A stretch of 64,000 nucleotides of DNA from Sinorhizobium chiapasense. GTDB lineage: Bacteria > Pseudomonadota > Alphaproteobacteria > Rhizobiales > Rhizobiaceae. Position numbers and translations under genes: made by a program. Below the pieces are notes generated by a model. That model saw only the letters and a program-made list of their open reading frames with translations, did not search any database and was not told the origin of the DNA. Positions within the stretch are counted from its first letter, which is position 1. Each line of letters opens with the position of its first letter. This document shows positions 16,414-25,212 of the stretch, in pieces. Location of the stretch: positions 2,914,001-2,978,000 of the forward strand of contig NZ_CP133148.1 of the NCBI RefSeq assembly GCF_036488675.1, read 5' to 3'.

Positions 16414-16439
16414 AACGCAGGAAAAAAATGAAATGTTCC
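16414..16439 (-). promoter_or_regulatory. EcfG promoter of nepR-ecfG
   Basis: On the minus strand GGAAC (16439-16435), 17 bp with a run of seven T, then CGTT (16417-16414). A full match to the EcfG consensus, giving a start point about 30 bp before the nepR ATG. Confidence 0.88.
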
Positions 16440-16444
16440 AGCGC

Positions 16445-16469
16445 GGAACCTTTTTTTCGGCCGGGCGTT
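16445..16469 (+). promoter_or_regulatory. EcfG promoter of phyR
   Basis: GGAAC (16445-16449), 16 bp, CGTT (16466-16469). A full match, with the start point about 40 bp before the phyR ATG. Its -35 box is 5 bp from that of the nepR promoter, so the two face away from each other. Confidence 0.88.
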
Positions 16470-16514
16470 TCCGCGTCGAGACAAGAACCGAAGAGATGAC
16501 TGAGGGAGTCCTGT

Positions 16515-17309
16515 ATGACACTGTCTAACCGGATCGCGCCGCTCCTGCCCTATTTGCGCCGTTATTCCCGCGCGCTGACAGGCTCGCAAACCTCGGGCGA
16601 TGCTTATGTGGCCGCGGTTCTTGAGGCTCTTATCGCGGACACGACAATCTTTCCCGAAGCAAGCAACGACAGGGTCTCCCTGTTTCGCCTTTATACGTCC
16701 TTGTTCGGCTCATCCTCGGTCCTGATCCCCGAGCCGGTTTCGCCTTTTGCCTGGGAACAGCGGGCATCGGTCAACCTCGCGGCGGTGTCGCCACTGGCAC
16801 GCCAGGCCTTCCTGCTGGTGTCGGTGGAAGGCTTCAGCCCCAACGAGGCTGCAGAGGTGCTTGATGTCGATGCAGACAAACTGAGCGCGCTTCTGGAACG
16901 GGCATCGCAGGAAATCTCCCGTCAGGTTGTGACCGATATCATGATCATCGAGGACGAACCGCTGATCGCGATCGACATCGAGCAGATGGTCAAGAGTCTC
17001 GGCCATCGCGTCACCGGCATCGCGCGGACCCGGGACGAGGCAATCGCCCTCTACAAGGAAACGAAGCCGAGCATGGTGCTCGCCGACATTCAGTTGGCCG
17101 ATGGAAGTTCCGGCATAGATGCGGTGAACGAGATCCTGAAGACCGCCGCCATTCCGGTGATTTTCATCACCGCCTTCCCCGAAAGGCTGTTGACCGGCGA
17201 ACGGCCCGAACCAACCTTCCTCGTCACGAAGCCCTTCAATCCGGAAATGGTTAAGGCGCTTATCAGCCAGGCGCTCTTCTTCAACGAATCGACGAAGGCG
17301 GCCGCCTGA
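16515..17309 (+). CDS. phyR: Anti-anti-sigma response regulator PhyR (RsiB1)
   Basis: 264 aa. Residues 1 to about 125 form the sigma-factor-like domain that mimics EcfG and captures NepR (LLPYLRRYSRALTGSQTSGDAYVAAVLEAL; region-4-like LLVSVEGFSPNEAAEVL). Residues about 140-260 are a receiver domain with acidic pair Glu146-Asp147, phospho-acceptor Asp191 (MVLADIQLADG), Thr219 and Lys239. When phosphorylated by HWE kinases it opens and sequesters NepR, freeing EcfG. It is divergent from nepR-ecfG. A candidate EcfG-dependent small RNA lies just downstream on the other strand. Confidence 0.96.
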   Translation: MTLSNRIAPLLPYLRRYSRALTGSQTSGDAYVAAVLEALIADTTIFPEASNDRVSLFRLYTSLFGSSSVLIPEPVSPFAWEQRASVNLAAVSPLARQAFLLVSVEGFSPNEAAEVLDVDADKLSALLERASQEISRQVVTDIMIIEDEPLIAIDIEQMVKSLGHRVTGIARTRDEAIALYKETKPSMVLADIQLADGSSGIDAVNEILKTAAIPVIFITAFPERLLTGERPEPTFLVTKPFNPEMVKALISQALFFNESTKAAA

Positions 17310-17370
17310 ACCGCAATCCGAAAGCGACGGGCGATCGCCCGTCTGCGAAAGGGTCATACTCTCATAACGC

Positions 17371-17499
17371 AAAACAGCCAGTGCCGAGGGAAAGGCACTG
17401 GCTGAGCTTTATCAACTCACAGAGGGGATGTGAGTTGGGCAACCGGCGGTATGCCTCCGGCGTCACATTGGGGGCGATGTGCGCCACCGTCCGGTTGTC
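17371..17499 (-). ncRNA. Candidate GsrN-like general-stress small RNA
   Basis: About 129 nt predicted on the minus strand, with start near 17498-17499, set by a perfect EcfG promoter, and end at a Rho-independent terminator. On the RNA strand there are three hairpins with C-rich loops. Hairpin 1 (17464-17481) has CACAT/ATGTG arms and loop CGCCCCCA. Hairpin 2 (17413-17437) has 8 bp arms and loop ATCCCCTCT. Hairpin 3 (17376-17403) has 10 bp arms and loop TTTCCCTC, followed by GTTTT. A 7 bp helix CAACCGG/CCGGTTG (17491-17497 with 17440-17446) encloses hairpin 1. EcfG control, C-rich loops and position beside phyR match GsrN of Caulobacter, an sRNA that pairs with G-rich mRNA leaders. The homology is inferred from structure, not alignment. 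Confidence 0.68.
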
Positions 17500-17505
17500 C
17501 GCCCC

Positions 17506-17530
17506 AACGCGCGAGGAGGAGAAAGGTTCC
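17506..17530 (-). promoter_or_regulatory. EcfG promoter of the candidate small RNA
   Basis: On the minus strand GGAAC (17530-17526), 16 bp, CGTT (17509-17506). A full consensus match with the same spacing as the phyR promoter. No protein gene lies downstream on this strand before the end of phyR, so the promoter points to a non-coding transcript. Confidence 0.82.
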
Positions 17531-17550
17531 ACAAAAAATGAAATCGATTC

Positions 17551-17654
17551 CTGCAGCGCCGCGCGTCTTTTCAGACGCGCAAAGGACGCTGCAGGACTTT
17601 GGATTGCTGCATGTTCTTATCCTTAAATCAGGTACGATTTAAGGAAACATGCAG
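17551..17654. repeat. Dispersed bipartite palindromic repeat, copy B
   Basis: Outer arms ctgcagcg (17551-17558) and cgctgcag (17587-17594) enclose a hairpin gcgcgtct/agacgcgc (17561-17580). An AT-rich stem follows: ctgcatgttcttatccttaaatc pairs with gatttaaggaaacatgcag, ending at 17654. Same orientation as copy C, inverted relative to copy A. Lies between the small-RNA promoter and the 3' end of the FGGY kinase gene. Confidence 0.8.
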
Positions 17655-17667
17655 TAGCTCCTTCCTC

Positions 17668-19251
17668 CTACTCCATCGCTTCCAGCTCGGCCCGATGTCG
17701 GTATAGCGCAAGAAACCGCCGATAGTCGCGATCGTAGAGGTTGCGCAACGCGGCATCGGGACGACGTTCCTGCCCGCCCGACGACATTGCCGTCCCCGCC
17801 CCTGCGAGATCGGAATGAAGCCCGCCGGCAACAGCAGCCGCCATCGCAGTGCCTAGCAGGACGGCATCGGGCGTCTCGGGCGCAACCACGCGGCAGCCGG
17901 TCGCGTCGCAATAGAGCTCCATCAGCAACGGATTGCGCACATGGCCGCCGGTCACGTGCAGCGTATCGAGATTGTACCCCGCCTCTTTCATCATTTCGAG
18001 GATATGCCGGATTCCAAGTGCGATCGCGACGCAGGTGCGCCAATAGAGACGGCAAAGCGCATCGAACGAGGAATCGAGCGCCAGACCGCTGACGACGCCG
18101 AGGGCGTGCGGATCGGCGAGCGGCGACCGGTTGCCGTGAAAATCAGGAAGGACGTGCAGCCGATCGGCGAAAGCCGGGCCATGCAGCGCGCGCAGTTCCT
18201 GCACGCGCTCGATGATCTTCATGTGCGTGTCCGCCGTCGGCTCCTGCCCGCCGCCATGCACGCGCACGATATGATCGAGCAGCGCGCCCGTCGCCGACTG
18301 CCCGCCCTCGACCAACCAGCAACCTGGAAGCACCGCCTCGAAATACGGTCCCCACATGCCGAAGCCAGGTTTCATATCCTTCGAAAAGGCCACGATGCAG
18401 CTCGACGTTCCGGCGATCAGAGCGAGCTGGCGCTCGAGCTTTGCAGGATCGCCGGCAAATTCGCCGAGGACCCCGAGCGCCCCTGCATAGGCGTCGATCA
18501 GCCCGGGTGCGACCCGGCATTGGGTGTCGAGCCCGAGCTCATCAGCAGCGGTTGGCGTAAGGTGACCGACAGCGCGCTCCATGGGAAGGGTTTCCTCAGG
18601 CAATCCGCCTCGGTCAAGCAGGTCTTCAAGGCCGATCCGCTCCAGATAATCTTGCTGCCAACCGCGCTCCTCATGGGCGAGATAGTTCCACTTCGCCGTC
18701 AGCGTACAGCGCGATCGGGCAGCACTCCCCGTCGCGCGCCAGGACATGTAGTCCGCGAGATCGAAGAAATAGCCCGCCTTCTCCCATTGCTGCGGCAGAT
18801 TCCGCTTCAGCCACATCAGCTTCGGCATTTCCATTTCCGGCGACATCACCCGGCCCGAATGGTTCAGGACGGGATGCTCCGTCGCCGTGCAGAAATCGGC
18901 CTCGGCAAGCGCCCGGTGATCGAGCCAGACGATCGTGTCCCAGCGTGCCTCCCCCCGGCGATTGACCGATAGCGGCGCGCCGTCGCGGTCGCGCACGACC
19001 AGCGAGCAGGTCGCGTCGAAGCCGATCGCGGCGATATCCGTCGCTTCAACGCCGCCCTTCTCCCGGGCCGCCCTCACCGCCGCACAGACCGACGCCCAAA
19101 TGTCCTCGGAATCATGCTCGGCGTGGTTTTCTTCCGGCCGGTTCATCGCAATCGGCCTGTCGGCCCGCGCGAGAAGCTTGCCTTTCCGGTCAAAAATGCC
19201 GGCACGGGCGCTACCGGTGCCGATATCGACCGCAACGACATATTCGCGCAT
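17668..19251 (-). CDS. FGGY-family pentulose kinase (ribulokinase-like)
   Basis: 527 aa sugar kinase of the FGGY family. The N-terminal phosphate motif is DIGTGSARAGIFD (Asp9 onward). AAIGFDATCSLVV and WLDHRA fit the D-ribulose/ribitol kinase branch. The C-terminal ATP-site pattern is LHVTGGHVRNPLLMELYCDATGC with PDAVLLGTAMAAAVAGG. It phosphorylates a ketose, probably D-ribulose or D-xylulose; the exact sugar cannot be read. ATG 19251 is preferred to a GTG at 19278 because MREYVVAVD is the normal start. It is the last gene on the strand after mtlK and the HAD gene, with 88 bp between. Confidence 0.88.
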   Translation of the reverse strand: MREYVVAVDIGTGSARAGIFDRKGKLLARADRPIAMNRPEENHAEHDSEDIWASVCAAVRAAREKGGVEATDIAAIGFDATCSLVVRDRDGAPLSVNRRGEARWDTIVWLDHRALAEADFCTATEHPVLNHSGRVMSPEMEMPKLMWLKRNLPQQWEKAGYFFDLADYMSWRATGSAARSRCTLTAKWNYLAHEERGWQQDYLERIGLEDLLDRGGLPEETLPMERAVGHLTPTAADELGLDTQCRVAPGLIDAYAGALGVLGEFAGDPAKLERQLALIAGTSSCIVAFSKDMKPGFGMWGPYFEAVLPGCWLVEGGQSATGALLDHIVRVHGGGQEPTADTHMKIIERVQELRALHGPAFADRLHVLPDFHGNRSPLADPHALGVVSGLALDSSFDALCRLYWRTCVAIALGIRHILEMMKEAGYNLDTLHVTGGHVRNPLLMELYCDATGCRVVAPETPDAVLLGTAMAAAVAGGLHSDLAGAGTAMSSGGQERRPDAALRNLYDRDYRRFLALYRHRAELEAME

Positions 19252-19339
19252 AAATGGATATCTCCGTCCCGAGATCACGATGATTTAAGAGGTCAGAAGG
19301 GGATGTGGTACGCTCTGTCTGCCGCGATCCTGCTCTGAC

Positions 19340-20008
19340 TTATTGTCGGACAAACTGTATCAATTCGCCCATATCGTCAAACAGCACATCGGGACGGAGT
19401 CGAGCCAGCGCTCGCCGATGCCGGTCGTTTCGCGCGTGGCTTGCGCCGGCGAAGGCAAAGACGCGCATGCCGGCCGCTTTCGCCGCCTCGATGCCGGCCG
19501 GGCTGTCTTCCACGACGACGCAATCGGCGGACGCGTAGCCCATTTGCTCGCTCGCATAGAGGAAGAGATCGGGCGCTGGCTTGCCGTGCGCGACCATGCT
19601 GGCGCTGAAGATGTGCGGCTCGAAGAGATCGATCAGTCCGGTCACCGTCAGGGAAAGACGAATGCGCTCGGGCTGGCTCGACGACGCGACGCAGCAGGCT
19701 CCGTCGAGCTGTTCGATCGCCCGGCGAATGCCGTCAACGGGCTTCAGTTCATCGCGAAAGCGCGCATAAAGGCGCGTCCGCATGCCTTCGAGAAAGGCGT
19801 CGTCGGTCGCAAGACCGTGTTCGTCATGAAGGATGGCAGACATGCTTTTGAGGCTGCGGCCGAGGAAACGTTCGCTCGCCTCGGCCGTCGTCATCGATAT
19901 TCCCGCCGCATGCAGCGCCTCGACAAGGACGGCAAGCGAGATCGGTTCGCTGTCGACCAGGACGCCGTCGCAGTCGAAGATCACCAGCCTGGAGGCGCCG
20001 CCCGCCAT
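19340..20008 (-). CDS. HAD-superfamily sugar phosphatase
   Basis: 222 aa, beta-phosphoglucomutase-like HAD hydrolase. Motif I is IFDCDGVLVDSE (nucleophile Asp12, acid Asp14), motif II is ASSSQ, motif III has the Lys in HGKPAPDLFLYA, and motif IV is VVVEDSPAGIEAA. It probably removes phosphate from a sugar or polyol phosphate. The start at 20008 is 2 bp after the mtlK stop, with GAGGGA as ribosome site, so it is the last member of the smo-mtlK operon. Longer readings overlap mtlK and lack the domain's normal beginning. Confidence 0.9.
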   Translation of the reverse strand: MAGGASRLVIFDCDGVLVDSEPISLAVLVEALHAAGISMTTAEASERFLGRSLKSMSAILHDEHGLATDDAFLEGMRTRLYARFRDELKPVDGIRRAIEQLDGACCVASSSQPERIRLSLTVTGLIDLFEPHIFSASMVAHGKPAPDLFLYASEQMGYASADCVVVEDSPAGIEAAKAAGMRVFAFAGASHARNDRHRRALARLRPDVLFDDMGELIQFVRQ

Positions 20009-20010
20009 CA

Positions 20011-21495
20011 CTATCCCTCGAGTTTGTCGTCCAGATAGAGCTGGAGCGTTGCGCGCGTACCCTTTTCCCAGAGTGTTTTCAGTGCATGTCCGAAGCGCCG
20101 CCGGAAGAGGTCGGATCCGGCGACGTCGCCGAAAATGTCGGAAAGCGCGAGGAAGGCCATCGGGTCTTCCTTCGCTGCAAGGGCGGCGGCGTGCAGCCGG
20201 TCGGCGCTTGCATCGTTGAAGACGATATCCTTGCCGCTGTCCGATTTGCCGGCAAAATAGCGGCACCAGAGGGCAGAGACCAGCGACAGTCCTACCACAT
20301 CTTCGCCGCGGCGCAGGCGATCAGCGGTCGACGGCAGGATAAACTTCGGCTGGCGGTTCGAACCATCCTGAGCGAGCCGCGGAATGGTGTCGCCGATCTT
20401 CGGATTGGCGAAGCGCGTCTCGATGAGCCTGTAGTAATCCTTGAGATCCGTATCCGGGACCGGCGGGATGACCGGGATGATTTCGTCGTGCTCGAGCTTC
20501 GCCAGGAAGCCGCGGATCAACGGCTCTTCCATCGCCTCGTGGACGAAATGGATATCGAGCAAGGCCGCCGGATAGGCGATTGCGGCATGGCCGCCGTTGA
20601 GGATGCGAATTTTCATGTGCTCATAAGGAGCGACGTCGGGGACGAACTGGACACCGACCTTTTCGAGTGCCGGGCGGCCTTGCGGGAAATGATCCTCCAG
20701 CACCCATTGCTTGAATTCTTCGCAAAAGACCGGCCAGGCGTCGTCGATGCCGTATTCCGAGGCGACGAAACCGATCTCCCGGTCGCCGGTCGCGGGCGTG
20801 ATACGGTCGACCATGCCGTTCGGAAAGGCGACATTGGCATCGATCCAGTCCGCGAAGGCGGGATCCGAGAGGCGCGCAAGACCGGAAACGGCCGCGTGCG
20901 TGACCTCGCCATTGCCGGGGATATTGTCACAGGACATCACCGTGAACGGCGGGATGCCCTTCGCTCGACGCGCGGCAAGCCCGGCGAGGATCAATCCGAA
21001 GACGGTCTTCGGTGCTGCCGGATTTTGCGAATCCCCGACGATCGCCGGGTGGGCGGGATTGAAGACGCCAGAGGCCGGATCGATGAAATAGCCGCCTTCG
21101 GTGATCGTCAACGATACGATACGAATGGAAGGACTTGCGAGCTGTGCCACGATTGCCGGCATATCACCGGGCTTGATATAGGCGATCATCGCGCCGGTGA
21201 CATGCGCACCCGTGCGGTTGTTGTCCTGCTCGACCACAGTCGTCAGGAAATCCTGTGCTTCGAGCTTGGCCCGCATGACCTCGTCCGCCGGCAACACCCC
21301 TGCCCCGATGATCGCCCAGTCACGGTCGAGCCCGAGGTTGAAGAGATCATCGAGATAGACGGCCTGGTGGGCGCGATGAAAGTTGCCGACGCCGAAATGG
21401 ACGATGCCGGCGCGCAGATCGTGCCGATCATATTTCGGCACGCCAGCCTTGGCCTTGACTGCGTCGAGTGTGGCAAGGGAGAGTTTGGTCGTCAT
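20011..21495 (-). CDS. mtlK: Mannitol 2-dehydrogenase MtlK
   Basis: 494 aa long-chain polyol dehydrogenase. FGVGNFHRAHQAVYLDDL (residues 34-51) is the N-terminal NAD-binding signature. The catalytic pattern K-x4-N-x2-H is visible in KIRILNGGHAAIA (Lys295, Asn300, His303). It oxidises D-mannitol (and D-arabitol in some members) to fructose with NAD. It lies 36 bp after smoS on the same strand, in the sorbitol/mannitol operon. Confidence 0.94.
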   Translation of the reverse strand: MTTKLSLATLDAVKAKAGVPKYDRHDLRAGIVHFGVGNFHRAHQAVYLDDLFNLGLDRDWAIIGAGVLPADEVMRAKLEAQDFLTTVVEQDNNRTGAHVTGAMIAYIKPGDMPAIVAQLASPSIRIVSLTITEGGYFIDPASGVFNPAHPAIVGDSQNPAAPKTVFGLILAGLAARRAKGIPPFTVMSCDNIPGNGEVTHAAVSGLARLSDPAFADWIDANVAFPNGMVDRITPATGDREIGFVASEYGIDDAWPVFCEEFKQWVLEDHFPQGRPALEKVGVQFVPDVAPYEHMKIRILNGGHAAIAYPAALLDIHFVHEAMEEPLIRGFLAKLEHDEIIPVIPPVPDTDLKDYYRLIETRFANPKIGDTIPRLAQDGSNRQPKFILPSTADRLRRGEDVVGLSLVSALWCRYFAGKSDSGKDIVFNDASADRLHAAALAAKEDPMAFLALSDIFGDVAGSDLFRRRFGHALKTLWEKGTRATLQLYLDDKLEG

Positions 21496-21531
21496 CCTAT
21501 CGTTCCTTTCGACTCGTCTTGCGACGAAGCC

Positions 21532-22301
21532 TCAGCTCATCCAGTTGCCGCCATCGACGTTATAGGTCTGGGCGACGACGTAGTCGCTTTCCGATGAGGC
21601 CAGGAAAATCGCCATGCCGGTGAGATCTTCGGCAGTGCCCATCCGTCCGTAAGGTACCTCCTCGCCAACCAGGCGCTTCTTTTCGCCGAGCGGACGGTTC
21701 TCGTACCTGGCAAAGAGCGCGTCGACGCCATCCCAGTGTTCGCCGTCGACAACGCCCGGAGCGATCGCGTTCACGTTGATGCGATGCTTGATGAGATTGA
21801 GCCCGGCCGACTGCGTAAGGCTGATGACGGCCGCCTTGGTGGCGCAATAGACGGCGACCAGTGCCTCGCCGCGGCGGCCCGCCTGGCTTGCCATGTTGAT
21901 GATCTTGCCGCCGCGCCCCTGCGCGATCATCTGCCTAGCCGCCGCCTGCAGGGTGAAGAGCGTGCCGGCGACATTGATCGAAAACAGTTTTTCGTAGCTT
22001 TCTCGGGTGATCTCGATGATCGGCGCCAGATCGAAAAGCGCGGCATTGTTGATCAGGATGTCCAGGCCGCCCGCATGGTCGACGACGGCAGCGATCGCCG
22101 CATCGATCGACTCCTGTCGGGTCACATCCATTTGCACGGCATAGGCCGCCGGTCCGATTTCCGCGGCCGTCTGCTTCGCCCGGTCGAGATTGATGTCGGC
22201 GATCGCGACGGTGGCCCCCTCGCGCGCATAGGCTTCGGCGAAGGCACGGCCGATACCCCGCGCGGATCCGGTGATCAACGCGCTTTTCCCTTCAAGACGT
22301 T

Positions 22302-22305
<4 letters not shown>
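21532..22305 (-). CDS. smoS: Sorbitol dehydrogenase SmoS (SDR family)
   Basis: 257 aa short-chain dehydrogenase. The cofactor motif is TGSARGIG (12-19), with NNAA at 87-90. The catalytic triad is Ser140, Tyr153 (VYCATK) and Lys157; FNVDGGNW-like residues close the protein. It converts sorbitol to fructose and galactitol to tagatose in related bacteria. Its start overlaps the smoK stop by 4 bp, indicating coupled translation. Confidence 0.93.
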
Positions 22306-23303
<998 letters not shown>

Positions 23304-23313
23304 GGTCGTATCC

Positions 23314-24144
23314 TTATTTGACCGCGCCGAAGGTCAGGCCGCGTACAAGCTGCTTCTGCGAGAACCAGCCGAGAATGAGAATGGGGGCGATCGCCATCGT
23401 GGAGGCGGCCGAGAGCTTCGCGTAGAAGAGGCCTTCCGGGCTCGAATAGGCAGCTATGAAGGCGGTCAGCGGTGCTGCTTTCGCCGCGCTCAGGTTCAAG
23501 GTCCAGAACGCCTCGTTCCAGGCGAGAATGATGTTGAGGAGCAGCGTCGATGCGATGCCGGGGATCGCCATCGGCGTCAGCACGTAGATGATCTCCTTGG
23601 AGAGCGAGGCGCCGTCCATGCGCGCCGCTTCCAGGATCTCGCCGGGGATTTCCTTGAAGTAGGTATAGAGCATCCAGATGATGATCGGCAGGTTGATCAG
23701 CGTCAGGACGATCACCAGGCCGGTGCGCGTGTCGAGGAGCGCCGAGTTGCGGTACATCAGATACATCGGCACCAGTACGCCGACGGGCGGCATCATCTTC
23801 GTGGACAGCATCCACATCAGCACGTCCTTGGTCCGTTTCGTCGGGGCGAAGGCCATGGCCCAGGCCGACGGAATGGCGATGATGAGGCCGAGCAGCGTCG
23901 AGCCGAAGGAGATGACCACCGAGTTCATGAAGTGCTTGAAATAGTTCGAGCGACTTTGCACCTCGAAGTAGTTCTCGGTCGTCCAATCGAAGAAGAGGAA
24001 TGCCGGCGGCGAGGCGATCGCCTGCGCCTCCGTCTTGAAGCTCGTCAGGAACGTCCACAGGATCGGGAAGAAGATCAGGATGCCGACCGTCCAGGCGACG
24101 ACGGTGACAACCACCTTGTGTCGAGTCGAAACATTGCGTGCCAT
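23314..24144 (-). CDS. smoG: Sorbitol/mannitol ABC transporter permease SmoG
   Basis: 276 aa MalG-type permease with six helices. The EAA loop [29 protein letters not shown] contacts the ATPase. The start at 24144 ([10 protein letters not shown]) gives the normal length; the frame stays open further upstream through smoF but without membrane character. Five bp separate it from smoF. Confidence 0.93.
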   Translation of the reverse strand: MARNVSTRHKVVVTVVAWTVGILIFFPILWTFLTSFKTEAQAIASPPAFLFFDWTTENYFEVQSRSNYFKHFMNSVVISFGSTLLGLIIAIPSAWAMAFAPTKRTKDVLMWMLSTKMMPPVGVLVPMYLMYRNSALLDTRTGLVIVLTLINLPIIIWMLYTYFKEIPGEILEAARMDGASLSKEIIYVLTPMAIPGIASTLLLNIILAWNEAFWTLNLSAAKAAPLTAFIAAYSSPEGLFYAKLSAASTMAIAPILILGWFSQKQLVRGLTFGAVK

Positions 24145-24149
24145 GGGTC

Positions 24150-25022
24150 TCAAGCCTCCAGCGTCTTGCCGATCATGCGCATCAGGAAGAATGCGACGAT
24201 ATTGGCGAGGATGACCGCGATGATGCCGCCGGCGGAGGCGCCGCCCACGTCGAACTGCAGGAGAGCCTGCGCATAGACGAGAAAGGTGAGGTTCGTGCTC
24301 TGCGTACCGGGCCCGCCGTTGGTGGTGACGAGGATTTCGGCAAAGACGGAGAGCAGGAAGATCGTCTGGATCAGGATCACAACGGTGATTGCGCGCGAAA
24401 GATGCGGCAGCACCAGATAGAAGAAGCGGCTCCAGGCGCCGGCACCATCCATCTGCGCGGCCTCCTTCTGTTCCTCGTCGAGCGACTGCAGCGCCGTCAG
24501 CAGGATGAGCGTCGCAAAGGGTAGCCATTGCCAGGCGACGATAAGGATGATCGAGAACAGCGGCGCATTGGCGAGGAAGTCGAAGGGCTGCAGGCCGACG
24601 AGCTTGGCGAGCCAGGCAAACAGCCCGTTCACCGGGTTCATGAACATGTTCTTCCAGACGAGCGCCGCAACGGTCGGCATGATCAGGAACGGCGCGATCA
24701 CCAGGATGCGCACGATCCCCTGCCCGAACATCGGCTGGTCGAGAAGAAGCGCGAGGGCGATCCCGCCGATCACCGTGATGAACAGTACGCCGAGCACGAT
24801 TGCGAGCGTGTTGAAGATTGCGTGGAAGAATGCCGGATCGGTCAGAAAGTAGATGTAGTTGGAGAGCCCTGCGAACTCCTCCATTCCGGGCATCAGCAGA
24901 TTGTAGCGCAGAAGCGAGAAATAGATGGTCATGGCCAGCGGAACGATCATCCAGGCCAGAAGCAGGAGCACCGAGGGCGCGATCATCAGCCGCGCAGCGG
25001 AGCGGGTATGCAAGGTCGCCAT
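24150..25022 (-). CDS. smoF: Sorbitol/mannitol ABC transporter permease SmoF
   Basis: 290 aa MalF-type permease with six helices starting near residue 15 (MIAPSVLLLLAWMIVPLAMTIYFSLL). The EAA loop is LDEEQKEAAQMDGAGAWSRFFYLVLPHLS. Partner of SmoG. Separated from smoE by 190 bp that contain an attenuator-like stem-loop. Confidence 0.93.
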   Translation of the reverse strand: MATLHTRSAARLMIAPSVLLLLAWMIVPLAMTIYFSLLRYNLLMPGMEEFAGLSNYIYFLTDPAFFHAIFNTLAIVLGVLFITVIGGIALALLLDQPMFGQGIVRILVIAPFLIMPTVAALVWKNMFMNPVNGLFAWLAKLVGLQPFDFLANAPLFSIILIVAWQWLPFATLILLTALQSLDEEQKEAAQMDGAGAWSRFFYLVLPHLSRAITVVILIQTIFLLSVFAEILVTTNGGPGTQSTNLTFLVYAQALLQFDVGGASAGGIIAVILANIVAFFLMRMIGKTLEA

Positions 25023-25115
25023 GGCGTCCTCCCGTAATTGTCAACGCTGTTCCATGAAGGCGGGCGCGGTTTACCGCGCATGCCGGACGCGCCGTGACCG
25101 ATCAAAAAAGTCAGA

Positions 25116-25155
25116 GCGGGAAGCGGAAAACCCGTTCCGCTTTTCCCCATCCCGC
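25116..25155 (-). terminator. Attenuator-like stem-loop between smoE and smoF
   Basis: Inner arms aagcgga (25121-25127) and tccgctt (25136-25142), outer arms gcggg (25116-25120) and cccgc (25151-25155). On the minus strand a TTTTTT run follows at 25104-25109. It would cut or protect the transcript after smoE, giving more binding protein than permease. Confidence 0.6.
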
Positions 25156-25212
25156 CCTGAGAGTTGCCGGGACACCAGCCGTTTCCAGCCAGCGCCCCGG
25201 CCCTTGGGAGCC

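Larger units (their letters stand above)
17310..17667. other. 358 bp gap between phyR and the FGGY kinase gene
   Basis: Contains no supported protein gene. It holds the candidate small RNA (17371-17499, minus strand), its EcfG promoter (17506-17530) and repeat copy B (17551-17654). The hairpin at 17376-17403 may also end phyR transcription on the plus strand, although no T run follows on that side. Confidence 0.7.

Noticed and set aside
17381..17626. 81-residue open frame downstream of phyR
   Set aside because: No ribosome site or family, and it runs through the hairpins of the small RNA and into a repeat copy.
23314..25044. Single 576-residue reading through smoG and smoF
   Set aside because: The first half is smoF read in the wrong frame; smoG begins at 24144 and smoF has its own proper frame.
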